The notes under the pieces are model-generated. The model was given only the letters and a program-made list of their open reading frames with translations. It searched no databases and was not told the origin of the DNA. The translations under genes were made by a program, and so were the position numbers. A DNA stretch of 64,000 bases from Anopheles merus (lineage: Eukaryota > Arthropoda > Insecta > Diptera > Culicidae). Of the stretch, positions 33,593 through 48,600 are shown piece by piece. Numbering within the stretch: the stretch's first letter is position 1; each line of letters begins with the position of its first letter. Location: positions 9,501,050 to 9,565,049 of the forward strand of contig NC_054082.1 in NCBI RefSeq assembly GCF_017562075.2, read 5' to 3'.

Positions 33593-36458
33593 GATACTTT
33601 TTATACCTAACCTTCTCAATGGGATTTTTTTTAGAACATTCAACAAAATGCATTTCTGGTCATCGTTGTACGTAAGTAATGCAGGTATTAAAATTTATTT
33701 ACAAGTCTGCTTCAATTATTAGTCCTGGAACCCTCTTTTTGTTGCCTTTTTTGGTAAATTTGAGAAAACATTTTTTTAAATTGCATGTCAGGCCCTACAA
33801 ACGGCCAGTTCAAAATTTAAAATTATCTTGAACAATAAACAGTACTAGCAAACTTTCTTGCAGATACGAATCGTTTTTAGAACAGTTTCGAACGTGATCG
33901 GCAAAATTCGGATTTTTTCAAAAGCTGTGTGTATAGTCCCCCGGGTTCAGTTCTGCACAGAACCAACACGCCAAAATACACGGGGAAAAAAATAAAAAAT
34001 ACAGAGCCGTGAGCTGGTTCGGACGTGTTTTGGTGTCGCTCGTGCTATTTTCCAGTTTTAATTGCGTGAGTAGTGTATCTTGTGTGGTAAAGTCGCCTTA
34101 TCTGGTGCTTTTTACAACCGTGAACGTTCGTATAGATTGATGGAAAAGTGTTCCGTTCATTTTCGCATACATATGGCGTGAAAAAACGACGCAAAGCACG
34201 GCAGTGTATGGGATGTGAAAAGTGAAATTGAATGATCTCGCTCTCCGGAGTAGCGTGCAACACACAGTACGCTGCTCAGCGTGTGTTTCGGATACATTGA
34301 AAGCAAACCCCCAAAAGCATGCCTACGGGATGTGAAGTGTACTGTGAGCCAGCATCGAAGGGCACTCTTGCTTAGTCCCTTTACCAGCCTCACACACACC
34401 CACCACGCAAAAACGCCCTGCAACAACCACCACCGACGCAAACTGTTGGAAAAGCCGCACCTTTCTTGACGCGACACCCGCAAGATGTCCTGCCGGGACG
34501 TACTGGGGTGGTAGTGCCCGTGGTGCAAAGTTGAATGCAACCCCATTCCGGGAAGCGAAAACATTTTTCCAAAGCACCAGGGGTGGCTCAAGAGCATCCA
34601 TCCCGGAGGCTGCATTCGTCTCGTTCACGCATGTACGCACGCCCCGGAGCCGCGTTGCCAGGACGAAGAAGCCTGGCGAGCTGGGTGGGATGAGACACAT
34701 CGGGACGGTGTGAAAAGTCACGGCGTGTGAGGGTTTTTTCTTCTTCTTGTGTTCCTTCTTTTTTTTTGCTCTTCCCAAAGCTCGCTCTCTCTTGACTTTT
34801 AATTGAGGCAAGCGAAGAATTGTTTCCGGAGTTTTTGGCTGATTTGCCATGGAACTCAGCTTTTCTGTTGGCGAGGTTAGTGGGAGGGCTGGGAAAGCAT
34901 TATCCACCATTAACCGAGTGGCACGGCAGCCGTGGGTAAATGGATGAATCACAGCATCGGATTATCCTTCCGGCAGGGATTACTTTGATTACGTAGCATC
35001 CTTCTACGCAAGGCGTGCCGAGTGCCTATATGTGTGTGTGTGATGCTCGCACAGATCCTGCTTGATGCTGAATGGCTTCAAAATGCTGCACGTGCGTTTG
35101 TGCGCGTGTTAACGGGTGGCTGGTTTTTCCGACTCGTACCATGCGAAATAGTCTTGTCGGCGATATTTTTTCCGGTTCAAAACCCCACCCCATCGATTCC
35201 GCTACGGCAACGGGAACGCCACACACTACCACAGTGAAGCTGTGTGAGGCTGTCAAGAAGTCATGGCTCGCTCGGATAGAGTCCTTAACCGCCACCAGCA
35301 GCATCCCTAGTTTGACATCTGAAGTAGCTGCGTTGGTGGTTGTGCAGCTTGTGAGGACGTTTTTGCACGCCATTTGTATGCGTGTGCGTGTGTTGATGGT
35401 GGTGTAGGTATACGTGCGCGTGCCCGCCCCTGCGAGTGTATTGAAACAATCGAAGTAATACACGGGGTTCGCCACACATTCGACTCCTTTCCTCGCGTGT
35501 GTGTGTGTGTGGGTGTGTGTGTGTGCGTTTGGTTGTTTTGATTATTCATCCTTTGCTCTGTGGCATGTCCTGTTTGCTCTCTTCCTGTTCTCTTGTACAG
35601 CTTGCGGGAAATATTGCGCTAGCGCGCGTGTGTGTTTGTGTACGTGTGTAACTGTGTGTGGGTGTGTGTGCGTGTGTGTCTGTTCACGATGAAATATTTT
35701 CGCGTTTTGCGGCGGCGGATGAAGGATATTCTGGTGTGCGACGAGTGAGTGAAAGTAGCGTGCCGTCGGAAGCAGACCAGCGTCCAAGCGGTTTTTTCGG
35801 GAAGGGTTCGCTGACCATAATTCCCAAGCATTCCGGTTCAATCCGCCTTGCGGAGCAGTGCACAAAAAAGGATCTACAGAGATAGCTTGTATGTGTGTGT
35901 GGGTGCTTTGGGCAGTTCCTTCTGCGTAAGTGAGTGTGTACAGTGCGGTAGGGGGAGGAAATGTTTTAAAAATTGGGCCACATTCTCAAAAAATAGAGCT
36001 CACAGCATCCCCAGAGTGTGGCAGTGCAAAAGTAGAAGAAGAATATCCTTCCTCATCGTGTGTGCTGTGTGTGTGTGTGTGTGTGTGTTGCGCGTGTGTA
36101 TATGATCTACTTGTGTTTGTGAGTGTACGTGTGTACCTCGTGCTTTGCGTTGCCCAAAATGCGGCATTAAGGGAAGCAAGTGCGGTTCGTCGTTTGCGGA
36201 TAAGTTAGGTCGGTCGAGACAGCAGCAACCAGCAGCCAGCTACCAGCCAGCCAGTCAACACCACTTGCACACCCCCAAAATACACGCACGCTCACGTGTT
36301 AGTGCGAGTGTGTGTCGGTGTGCGCGCGAGTCTGTTGGGGGTAAACGAAGCGGCGTTTGTTCGCCCGGTGTGTGGCGGAGCACGACGACGAGGCACGGTC
36401 GGCGCGAGAAGTGCGCGAGAACAGCGTCAACCCCTGCTTCAACTCCCGCAGCGACGCG
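33593..36458 (+). other. spacer and probable tweety 5' leader/promoter region
   Basis: No supported CDS. A TCAGTT initiator-like site is at 33947. From about 35030 the + strand is dominated by GT runs (about 35498-35524, 35622-35682 and 36064-36137), which probably belong to the tweety 5' UTR or promoter. The frame ahead of the tweety ATG is open back to a TAA at 36342 but contains no earlier ATG. Confidence 0.5.
35498..36137 (+). repeat. clustered GT-rich tracts
   Basis: Several imperfect (GT)n runs within 640 bases, all with GT on the + strand. They have Z-DNA-forming potential and sit just upstream of the tweety start. Confidence 0.7.
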
Positions 36459-36602
36459 ATGCAGTACGGGAACGTGATCATGGAGCATCATCAGCCCGCA
36501 CCGTCCTTCCTGGTGCAGCTGCTGCACTCGGTGCCGCACATCAACATCACGCTGCACCGGGTCAACGATACGTTCAATCCGAACAGCACCGTCTACACCG
36601 AG
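36459..36602 (+). CDS. tty: tweety coding exon 1
   Basis: 48 codons from ATG 36459 to TAC ACC GAG, donor gtacgt at 36603. A second in-frame ATG at residue 8 (ATGG, better Kozak context) may be the real or an alternative start. N-glycosylation sites NIT and NST are present in this extracellular stretch. Confidence 0.82.
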
Positions 36603-39600
36603 GTACGTTTCCGTTTCGTGTCTCTAAGCAAACATTGCCTCTTTCTGCTCGCTCTCATTCTCACAAACACTCTCTCAAGCTGTGTAAAATTTTCCGACAA
36701 AACATTAAAAAAAACAACCCAACATTAGTGGCCGTGTTCATATGTTTCATATTGAGGAAAAGGTATTAATTTGCCTTACACTTTTTTGGAAAAATGTTAT
36801 AGAAAACGATGCATTCACTCCTGCAGTTCGCTCGCAGCCGGGAACTTCTATGGAGATGAATACCGGAGAGACTCAGCAGAAGCACAGCATCCTGGGCCTT
36901 CTTGGGAGAAAGTTTGTTGACAGCATCTGAAGTGAAATTCTCCCTCTCTTTCTCTCTCTCGCTCTCTCTCTCTCTCTGTTTGTACGTGCCCTTTGCTCTC
37001 AGGGCTGAGAAGAAAATTGGCTGGGCCCTCCGTGTGCCCGTACTGGGAAAGAGAAACTTACCACAATGTCAACATTATGTCAGATAGCAAAATGCTCGAC
37101 ATTCCCCCCTAACTAGAGCGGAAGTTGTGTGAGATTTCGTGTCGAAGGCAGGCAGGCGGCGGCAACACGATGCAAAGTAAATTGATTGATTTTTCTCCCA
37201 CTTGGCTGTGAGGCAGCTCCGCCTGGACGCGGAGAAACAACAATACAGCTGCTGACGTCAAACGTGGGATATGTGTGTGTGCATGTTTGGTGGTTCAGTC
37301 TGTTTTTTTGCTTCCGTTGTGGATGTAAGTTTTCTGTTATTTTTGTAACACGCGTTTGGGTTATATCAGGAAGGAAAGGGATACGCTTTATGACATTATT
37401 ACTGTTCAATTTCCAGCTTTCAAAAAAAAAAAAACTCGTTCAGCGTATTTCAGAATATCCGCTTTCCACCAAAGATCTCTCTGGTCTGGAGTAGAATCGA
37501 TCCTAGGATGCGACGATTCTGCAGCCCACGGCAGAACAACTTACCCATTTTTATTTCCCACCGGCATGCACCGTCTTCAAGGCAGGCGATTCGGTTCTTT
37601 TTTCCTTCACCGCATGGTGTGTGTGTGGACGTAGAATGGAACAACGCGTATCGCTTTTTGTACTACACGCAGTAAAGGACACCGCACCTACACAAGGATA
37701 CGTCACCGTACGGGATGGCACGCACACGCGTGACGTATGGTTCACGCAATTTGCACTCCCGCTCTCTCTCTCTTTCTCTCACTTTGTATGTTTGTGTTTG
37801 TGGCTGTATCCTGCTCGCTGTTTCTGCTTCCGACATATCCTTCGCGGTTCTCGTTGACGTATTGCACCGGGAGTGGTGATGCGGAGGACTCTTAATTACG
37901 TTTATTGTTTTCTTGTGTTCGAAGAGCAACAAACTCATCATGTCCTATTGGTTATTTTGCCTTCTGGCATGCTTCCTACACACACCCAATTTGTATCATT
38001 TTTAGCCCATGTACGTCTGTGCGTGGTTCAGTGAGAGCGTTCGAATCTCTCACGGCGTGTTGTGCTGGCTGTGTGGGTGAAGGTCGCACAATGGTTCAGC
38101 AACCACTACCACCAACACCACCACCAAGACCCCCTGATGGTGTGAGGTGTATGCGTGAGTTCGCATCCCCCAACAACACCGGACACGCGTGTACAGTCCT
38201 TTAACTGCTGAAAGGAAGGAAGTCGTCCTCCCGTCTACGGGGTGGCAACGGTCTTTGCTACGTTACGATGACGCCATTAAATATGCGTCCCGTTTTGGCG
38301 AACCTGCCACACCTCTACCACCGACTAATGGCTACTTTCCCTCGCCGTGACAACGAGGAGTAACAACGGGAATTGGTTTTAGCAGCTCAGTGCTCGCCAG
38401 GATCCTTGTGAGTAGATGGCAATACCCTTTTTAAAAAATATTGTACACGGTGTGTGTTTTTTTTTTCAAGGTATTTCAACCAATTTGCGATGCCTATTTT
38501 TGGCACACGACACTTTCCGCTGCTTCCGTTTCGAAAGTAGACACACAAAACGGATGATCCCAGTTCCCCACTAATGCTGACGGACGTGTCCCCTTCCCCA
38601 GCCATTCTCTTTTGATTTTAAATAATTCATCCCACCTTTTTTGCATCTCCATGCGCCACACTCGTGACGTAAGCAGTTGCTGCCTGACAGATGGGTTACC
38701 ATCCCAACACCCAATCGTGGGTGGGGTGGCAGCATTCCCACGAGAACGCTCTTCCGCTTTTCCCGCTCGATTAGAGCCCCGTCGCCGCTCCGGTGGGCTT
38801 CGATTCAGGTTTTCCACTGCACGGCGATGTGTCACCCTGCGATAGGCGTTGTCTGCGAACGAGTTTAGCGCGCACCTTGAATTGTGGGGCAGGCTTTTTG
38901 ATTTTGATCGATTGCTGCTGATGATGACGATGATTATGGAAGGGAGGAACCACCCCCTACAGCAACGGGACCGGGCGGGGTTTGATTGAATTTATTTTCC
39001 CGTGATTGTAATTAGTTGATTGCATCGATTTTGCCCGATCCCGCGTCGCTCGTTCGCGCGGTTCACCCTTGCCGAGCGTTAGGAAAAGAGTGCCTTTCCC
39101 TCACACGGTGGTGGTGGCTTCGTGCTGGGAAATTTTCGGCACGTTGACGTTATACTGCACACACATACACACACAATTGCACACAGAGCGTGGATGCTGT
39201 GGCTGTACGCATTATCAGTTTAATTGGTACCGGGCGAAAATGGAGGAAGTAAACGATACAAACCATTCATGCATTGCCAGCATGATAGCGCGGTAATGCT
39301 TATCGAGCATGCGAGCTTTGTGGTTGTGATGTGATAAATGGTGCGCTATGTTTATGCTGTTAGGGGGCCGCGTGCGTGATGCGAAAACCTATCGCTGGAC
39401 GGCCGATCATGGCATGGTAGGAGTGGAGCATTTTTTTCAAAACTGCTCCATATTATTTGAGGCTTACACACGATATTTTATTGTAATTATTAAAGATATT
39501 TTGAGTATTACAATTATTGTTAATTCTTCCAAAAAAAAATCACACAATTAGGGGATCTAGTTCTAGTTCTAGTTTTAGGAATTCTAGTTCTATTAATTCT

Positions 39601-42600
39601 ACTAAAGTGGAAACAACAAATCCTCTTGTGTGACATAACAATCTTCCAATCCTGTGTACGAATCGTGTGCGGTTTAAGACCTAATGCTTTGTACGACGAC
39701 AAAATGTAAAATTGGATTTGTTGGCTCTCTTCAAACGAGTTCCATAACGAGCTTCGGAATAGAAATTGGAATAGCTACAACGACTGTACGACAGAAAATG
39801 CTTTCTCCCAAAATATCGTAGCCAAAAGTTTTATGATCAAATGGCTGACAATGGTGTCTCGCTAGTTGTAATGGTGCAACGCACATTGGCTGCGGCCGCT
39901 TCGCTTTATTTCCTCTAAAAATCTTTGCTTTAGCGTCGTTCCCGTCGGTGGGGATTTACATTGTTTTGTAACCACTTTCCGTTCTGGTGATAGCAAGAGG
40001 TAAAAAAGATCAACAAAGTCACAGAGGACCTCCTGCGAGAGAGCCATTGACGTTGATGGATCGAAACGCACGAGGCAAAAGAATTTGATCAGCCTTTCGC
40101 ACGTAAGTGGTAAGCTATTTTGAGACGAACTGTGTGAAGACTTCCAATTTAGAGCAGTTTATTGAATAGAGAAAAAAATGCTCCAACCATTCCAAGTATG
40201 TTTACCAGCGGAAAATCAATCGCTTTTCGCACACGTTCGGTCATTCACTTGCCTAACAGCAATAATTTCCCAAACAAAAATACAAATAATGCAGTCGTCG
40301 GTCAAGGCTCGACACTTTTGCGACACTGTAAGCTACCAAACAATGGCACAAATGGCACACAAACCCCACGACGACGCACATTCGCATGAGGCAAAAAACT
40401 GTTGGGCAAAAACAAATGGGCTGTCTGGGGGTCGGTGGGCTTCGTGGGCACTTCTTAATGCCGGGCCCTGGGCGATGCGAGCGTGAGCAGCATTAAATCG
40501 CAAGAGAGAGGAGTGGGCCACGGGGTAATTTAACGCGTTGTGCTCCAATTTCGACCGACCGCTTGTGGTGCCCGGCCTGAAATCGCCCCGCGGTTTTTGA
40601 TTACTCATGCAGTGGCCCCCTCATATTCCACGTTTCTCCTCGTGTTTTGTACTACGGGCAGCACGCGTTACTTTACTGTTGTGTGCAACCTCAATACTCC
40701 GGTCACGGAATGTGTGTGTTCGTTCGTCTAAAAACAAACGGTCTCCTTCGTTTCGCCAAGCCTCTTTCTCTGTGTGTGTGTGTGTGTTCGGAATTTGGAG
40801 CGGATCTGGGGGCAAATAAGATTTTCTATTAATTTTGGGGAACCAGCGGGAATCCGTTCGAATTTTCGTTGCATCGCGTGTGTGACTGATTTGTGGGATT
40901 GATGATCTTTTTTTTTTGGTTGGTATTTTTGGAAGGTACGAATCTGTACGCGGAATACTGATGTAGGTTCCCATCGATCTCTCGCTCTCGCTCTCTCTCC
41001 AAGCAATAGCTCTGGTACGTGCTATCTCAAGCAAACTTGCTTCGATGCAGCTGCCGGAAGCGCACTGCTCGACAAATGCTCTGGTTCTGGTTTGAAACCT
41101 TTTTTTTGTTTGTTTATTAGTTTGCCCTTCCATCTTTACTTCACGTGTAGGATCGTGATCAACGCTGCACCAGCGAATGCGCGCCCACATCTTCCGCGAC
41201 GGTCACGTTTTGCATCGAATGCAGCTCCACCCCTAGTGCGCTCTGCTGATAGTGTGTTGGGTGGTGGTGGAGCAAAAAAAAAAAAAACAAAAAACCCTTA
41301 GCGTGTCCTAAAGCAAAACTTGCGACGGCAGCTGTTGGCAAGAGTGCGATAAAAGCTTACTGCAGACAGCGGACGCAGGAACGCAGAGCAACGTGCACTG
41401 CTCTGCGATACTACAATGCAGCATAAGAAAGATAACAAATAGTACAGGGAATGCAGCAGTGCAAGATCTTCCTGCTCCCGGCGAAACCAACCGATGTAAA
41501 ATGCCCAGCGGAAACGCTCTGTAAATTCTTGCCCTTCGCTCGACGCTTCATAGAAAAGGGGTCTACGATATCTGATCGTCGCATTTTCTCGCCCTCCACT
41601 TCCTGTTGGAGTTTTGCACGTTTTTTGCAGCAACACTGAGCCCTTTTCCGTTGAGGCGATGGTGCGTCTTTTCTAGCAACTCCAATCTGCTGTTCAGCGC
41701 AACGCCACTCCCAGGAAGCTGCAATCGGCAACGCATGCTTTAAACACGGTTTGGTCTAGTTTTAAAATATTTACCAATTGCCATCTCATGTCAACATTTT
41801 TTGCACTTTCTGCAAAGCCAGTCCAAAGATGATTTGCGTCTTTGGTGGATGATTTGTGCCGTGATAAGTGCTGTTTTTAATTTGCATTTTTCAACATTCT
41901 TATCGTTGTCCAACAGCTGACACTGGTTGGCACTGTCAGGCATCATAAAAAAACAACACTCCATGCAAGGGTCACACGACATTGATTATCAGTCGTTTGA
42001 ACACTCACACAGCAAAAAAAAACAACAAACAAAACGCCAGCCATGCATTATTACTCCGTGTGATGGCGCTACATGAGCGTTTAATCACCGAACGCTAGAT
42101 GCCTTTGTTTTCCCCCCTTTGGCGTCACCGAAGTAAGCATAATACTAATACGATTTTAAAACTGCATAATAGGTCACTTCACACTCCGCACGTGCTTTGT
42201 TGGGTGCTTGTTGCGCTGCGTACCCAAGGTGCTCCCTCGAGGTTTCAATATGATTCCCGCACTGTCTAACCGCACAATCGTACAATCGCGGGAAGTTTAA
42301 TACATTTCACGCACAGTCTAATGGTGTGTAGCCATCGAAAGTGCGCCTGTGTAACTGCGCATTGTTACCGTAAATGCGCGAGTAACGTCGCGTACAGTGT
42401 TTGTACGCTAAACGGACGTGTTTTCTATTTCTTCTCCTGCACATAATCCCACATAATGGTCCTAATTACTGGCATATGTTTGTGAAAACGGCACAGCTTG
42501 TTGGAACAAAGAACAAGGCAATTCTTTTTCGATTTTGTTTTATGAATCACCGTTGGGAGGCAATAGTAGCCCCGAAACCAAATCTTGTGGTGCAAAATTG

Positions 42601-45600
42601 CATTCATTTATGTGTTTTTTTGCTAAATTCGTAGGGAAACTTGGTTACACACATGTCACGCATTTGTGAAACATCTGATGGAATAATTTTAATTATTTAT
42701 AAAACCACTTACATTTGGTGTTTAGGCATTCATTAATGTGGAAGAGGAGTGAGAAGTAAAACAACAACCAAAATCATGTACACTCGTTTGCTTAGTTCCA
42801 AAAAAGCATCTGTCAGCGTCACTGTCAGCGTACCCTTCCCCCAATATATCCCGTACGGACATGTGTGTGTCTTTCAGCATCTTGCGTGCATTATCTTCCC
42901 TCATCAGCAAATGAGCCAGCAACTTTCGAGAGAAACTCTTGTGTGTGCGCCTTTTTTGCTGTTGGTTGCTGGTTGCTGGCTACGTCCATTGGTACATTTC
43001 TTCACTGACAAAACTTTGTACATCTTGCCTGCGCGTTATTTTCTTCCTCCAACACGTGCGACACTTCCGCAAGAGTTGTTTGGAGATGGAAAAGACAGAA
43101 TAACAGCACAACAAAAAAAGCCAACCCCTTTCCCTAATGTTGCTTTTACTCTATCTCGCACAGCTCAACCGACGAATGGTTGCGGCTGCAGAAAGTTGGG
43201 GCGACATCTAACGGTTTGGTGTTTGCGTATAGTGGCGGTATGCTTTCAGCTGCTCTGTATCCGAAGCCTCAACGAGCAAATGCTTTTACATGCTTTGCGG
43301 CTGCACCCAGCCAGATGTGCTATGCTGAATGTTTTGGGCAATGTTGAAAAGGTGTTTGTGTGTGTGTGTTTCTTTTTCACTCCCTTCACTCAATTGGAAT
43401 GTAGGCGGTTAGTAGGGAAAGATGGAGGAAAGAAGAGAATTATGCTGGCAATGGCAGAACCGTGTTTACCTTAGTGGCGGCATGCAAAACAAAACACGGG
43501 GATCTCTTTTCATCTTTTCGAGCGGAGCGTTTGATGAATCTATCCATTATGTCAATCTGTGGCTTTGTACGAAGCACATTTGATCGTAGTTTTCAAATGT
43601 TTGGCTTATATTTAGGTAAATCATTCTAAACAAAATCCATTTTTAAATCTACAAACCAGTTTTTGCTACACATTTGAGGTGTTTGAGCTTCTAAGAACAT
43701 GCTCATTCTAGTGTTTTGGTATTTTGCCCGCGACTTTGTTTTTTTTTTGCACAGCTAACAACCGCAGTAGCCAAACATCACGGTTGTTCCGCACGTTTTA
43801 GAAAGAAAAAGAAAACAACTTCTGTGTCAAAGTTTAACGCGTCTTTATGCGGTATTACACCCTGGTGACAGTGCGATGTTTGGTTACGTCCATTCCTAAC
43901 CGTAGCTGACGTCAATCGCAGTTTAATGTTGCCGCTCTTATGTCCCGCTATACTTACAGCAAAAGCCGCCGTCTGTCGTGTTTTGTGTTTAATTGTGCGA
44001 CGGAGCTGCACTGAACAAACGGTTCAACGCTGGGCGACAAACTTATTTGTACATAATTAAGCATCGTTCATAAACCACGGTGATCGACTGTTATTGTTTT
44101 CCCCCTCTTGCTTGGTACATTAGTTTCGTAACATTCGCCTTTCGGTGCGATATCGTTAAGAGGCTGACAAACGCGTTTGCCGTTAAACACGCAAGCATAA
44201 TCCCTTGTTGTTTCCCTGCACCTTGTTTTCATGTGTGATTGGTTTTTGCTGCTCCTCCGTATGATCATCTCCCCATGGCGCTTAGCCCCCCTTAGGTGTT
44301 GATGCATTAAAGTCCACTTTCACTTCCATTAAGCCGCCAGACCCCGAAGGCTTTGCGTGGCCTTTACGTTGTTCGAACATACCGCAGAGCGGGTTGAGGT
44401 GCTGATGGTGGGATTGGCCTTTTGTCTCGTGTAGAAATTACTTTCCTATGCGTTGATTGCAGTTTCCCTAACGAACAACGATTTTTTGAACAATGCATAA
44501 AGCAATGTGCTGTGGTGTACACGTAGAGTATAGTTACAACTTAATAGAATGACATTTTTTAAGCCTTTGATAACGCTCACGAAAAAGGCAACGCTTGTCT
44601 CCTGCTCGATAGTGTACCCCAATTATCCCCCACCAGATTTGGCTCCAGTGTGCGGCAAAATCCCCATGCGAGGGAATCCCACAACGACTGTGCAAAGTTC
44701 CCAATTTCCTAAACCCAGTCGTATTGCTTCGTTGTTTTTGAAATTGACAATCCATTCAATCGCAAAAAGGGCTTTCGGCTTGTGCTACTTTTACTTCCAT
44801 GTTCCCGTCTTCCTTATGGCAACTCGTTGCTCACCCCCCTCGTTTACGCCGCACCTTTTAAAAAAAGGGATCATTCATCTCAATTTAGTCCGGATTATGG
44901 AAGCGGACCCAACCGCGCAAAGTGTTCTAGCGTAACAACGTAACAACACCCGCTCCGGTACCGCCGTCCGCTCAGCAACCATTGTCAAGCGTAACGTTGC
45001 TACTCGCATCATGTTGCCAAGGGAAATGGGAACGTATCTTCGGTGGAAGTTTTTATTTTACTTCTTTCTTTTTTTCACGCCAAATATGCCAATATCATTC
45101 CACTACGCCCACCTCAATTGCGTGCCCGGTGCGTTCAATAACCCGCAACCCGATCGCAGGTAACGGGTTCTTCTGTGTCCCGGTGGGAAAGTGCGGCCTT
45201 TCGTTCTCATGCGTAACGGTCGTATAATGCTGGGATTTTTTTTTTTTTTGGTTTTGGCGCTGGCGCTTTTCTCCCGAGCTTAGTGGTATGAGCACAGTGC
45301 CCCTGTGCGCCAGCATTCGCCAGCTAGCAAGGGCAGATGGAAAACGGAACGAAACGAAGTAAAAATAATTTCGTTCTTATAAATATTAATTTCCGCAAAA
45401 AACCCAGTTACTCGACGTTGCCAATGGAGCGGTCAATTTTTGGACACCTCGATCAAATTGCTTACAAAAGAACCGCCGGTGTGTGTGTGGAGTTGGTGGA
45501 AGATAGGGCAGTAAAACCCCCTAAAAAAAGATTAAACTCTTCAGCATGCCGGTGGTTGGGTTAATGATGGTTGAAACACGGTTGCGGCGATGTCGTGCCG

Positions 45601-48600
45601 GAGGTTCGAACGCTCGCTTATTCGCTCGCGACCGGAAGTTGGTCGTCAGTACGCGTTGGTCGCCCATGCCATTGGCACGGCAGGGGAGGAAATTGTTATG
45701 TTTCGGGTTCGTTGATTCTCGTTCGAACTGGAGCACTTCAACAACACTCACACACCCAGCATGAGATATGCTGCCAGTGTGTCTGTGTGCGTGAATCTGG
45801 TAGATCCTCCCCCGGCTAACGGTAATTAATCAGAAAATGTTAATGTCGAATCTGGCGATATTACAAACAACACACCGGGATGGAGTGTGATGTGGAGCAA
45901 GGTACGAAAGAGTTAGACGGAAAGAGCAAAGGCGTGCGCTTTGGACAAGGAAAGGCAGTGTGTAGCCTCCCTGCCTAGTCATGCAGTAATGGAAAACGAG
46001 TGGCTGGGGAGTGGCTCTCGGGGAGCATAAAACAGCATTAAAGTCGCGCCGGGGGGAAAAGTTCTCTTCTCCAGCGAAGCCCGTGCTGGTGGGGGCTCGT
46101 GGATCACGTGGCATGTTTTGCCTTCGTTCGTTTATTTTTAGATCCCCACTATCCTCCACTGCAAACTCTCCACCCAACGGATAGGCAGGTTTTTCCGTCT
46201 CAAAAACGAAACTTCAGTAATTGAGCTACAATATCAGCGTAAATTGCTCCGTCGTCTTATTTCCAATGTTTACCGACCATTCATTCCCGTGCTCGTTGGG
46301 AGGGAGGATAGAAACCCCCACTAGACACCATCGTTGCTGTCGCCATTGCTGCCGCTGCACTGCACACAGCAAGGCGGCCGAGCAGCGGGCTGGATGCTTG
46401 GCTCGGGGCTAAACAGTATATCAAATATTTATGTACATTTTGCACTCCTCCATGTTTGTTTATTTTGCCGCTAGTGTGTGTGTGTGTGTGTCTGTGTGTA
46501 CGACGACGTGTACGGAAGAACAAACCCTCCACGAATGTCTTGTGCGGTGGCACTTTCAGGTCGTTCAAGCTCGTCGTTCTCGGTGGACGGAGAGAACGCC
46601 ACCACCTTGAAGCGGATTCGCCGAGGGTTCAAAGTTCACCAGCCAGTCGCGAAAGGTGTAGCATTAATTGACTAGATGTGTAGACGCCGCCGCCGTATGC
46701 TTGCGCCTATCCACACGCGCAGTCCTCGGCCCGGGCTCGACTGTTGAACCTAACCTAGATCTTTGAAAACTCGTTTCTCTTGAACTGTTCCTCTTGCAGC
46801 TCGGCGTGATTGGGTGGATTTACACACAGTCTCTCTCTCTCTCTATGCGTCCACCACACTTCACGCTGTCCTCACACCGCCTAGCACGGGAGATGATCCG
46901 ACGTCGTAAGCCGATACCACACCACCCGTGCTTCACTTGCATCGAGGTCAGAAACGGCAATTTTCATTGCGCTCTACCGCTTGCCTCCTACTAGACGCGT
47001 TTGGGGACGCACGGAAACACGAATTCTATTTGATGTCGGTCGCCGCTTTTGAGCTCCGCAATCTCAAACTCGAAACCCGTAAAAACCCGTTACCATATTT
47101 GCCTGCTGGTCTGATTTTGGTCGTTTTCCGTTGGCATTCTAGCTTCGCACGGTTGGTCTCGCATGCAACAGTCCTTCGAAGGGAATTCTTTTTCGAGGTC
47201 CTATTTGGCGGAGCAATTGGATGATTGGGCGACACGGAGCAATTGAGCATAAGACTAAGCGCAACCCATTCGGTAGGATTACGTTTGCCTTGACCTGGGA
47301 ACATTTGCACAATAACGCAGCAACAGCTCCACTTTCTTCTGATTCGTGTTACTTCGAGGTATTTGTGTGTTGTTGCTGCTTGTTTTCCATTGAAGCCTGC
47401 GATACACGCTTATTTGATATTAATTTGCATTCCACTCATTTCCGTTGATCGGTGTGGTTCAATTTACACCCTGCTGTTAATTATTTCTAGAGAAACGAGT
47501 GCTAATACAGCTCATTCGCTTCCATGGTATAATTAACTGTAGCATTACTATGTGAAGTATGGCATAATACGAAACCTGCATTTCCAAATAAATGATATTT
47601 GATACTGAATACTGCTTATCATAGTAGTATCTGAAGAACTGTTTGCGGAGAAATGAGATTATGAACTCTTAACTCTAAATTAGCTACAGTCCTTTTCCTA
47701 TTGCATTATATTATTGTCAAACATTACCGAAGTCCTCGTTATAGTCAAAGGTCAACACAGATGGAGTATCATAAGCTTTTATAAGCATGTCTTGCGACAT
47801 ACATAAATACGGGTAGCGTCCCCAACTATATAAATTTCTCTACAATGCCTGTTATCGCCATACAAAGATGTAAGCAACGGTCGTACGATATATGAAGGTA
47901 AATGTTTAAATGTGTAGCTCGTACGCTAACCTCACCAAAACCCCCACAGTCTTATCTTGTTTGTTGCATTCTTACATCAGCTCCGAGATATGCACTCCTT
48001 ACAACGGTATCTTTCTTCCGATTGCTGGTGAATTCACGTTCGTTGCACCTCCAATGAATCACACTGTGGTATTTGCGTTTCAAATCCTGTTGCTTAATGG
48101 GGACCATTTTTATGGGCTGTTCATTCTACAAAGTAGTTTGTGAAATCAAGGCCCATTTGATAATTGCGCCAGGAAGAATGTCAAGCTGAAGTTTGCTCGT
48201 ACCAGTATGAATCGTATGCAAGCGTGTTTTTCTCCACCGCTCGCTAGCGTACGCTCAAGTGCATCCAATCGACAGGAAGGGAAGGAACGTGTTCGAGGTA
48301 ACATCTGGTTAAAACTTTACAGACGTCCCGGGCTGTGTGTGCACTCGAAAACTCTTCTTCGAGTATTACGGGAAGCATCCGTTCCAGTCGCCATCACGAC
48401 AGGTTAGACCTCGAGCTGTCTCGATGCTCCAATAAACAAAACCAACCGTTCTGGACGTCTGGACGGCACGGACCAACGGAATACTCTGGTCCGGTATATG
48501 CGGTTTTCCAGCAAAGGAGAAGCAATCGAACCGGAGTGTTCGTCCGGCGCAGGCAGCGGAGGGCCAAGGGCCAGTTGAGTGCATTTAGAGCCATTCCGTG

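Noticed and set aside
34323..34952. 209-codon minus-strand ORF upstream of tweety
   Set aside because: A Lys run and random composition, no signal or domain, and overlapping frames of similar length.
39480..39610. Tail of a SINE-type retroelement at the TTCTAG repeat
   Set aside because: No internal RNA polymerase III boxes or target-site duplication could be identified.
42749..43474. 241-codon + ORF in the tweety intron
   Set aside because: The opening is not supported by a promoter, and codon use is unbiased with many Cys, His and Phe. It looks like chance.
45540..45620. tRNA-like GGTTCGAAC box B sequence
   Set aside because: No matching box A or cloverleaf arms at the right spacing.
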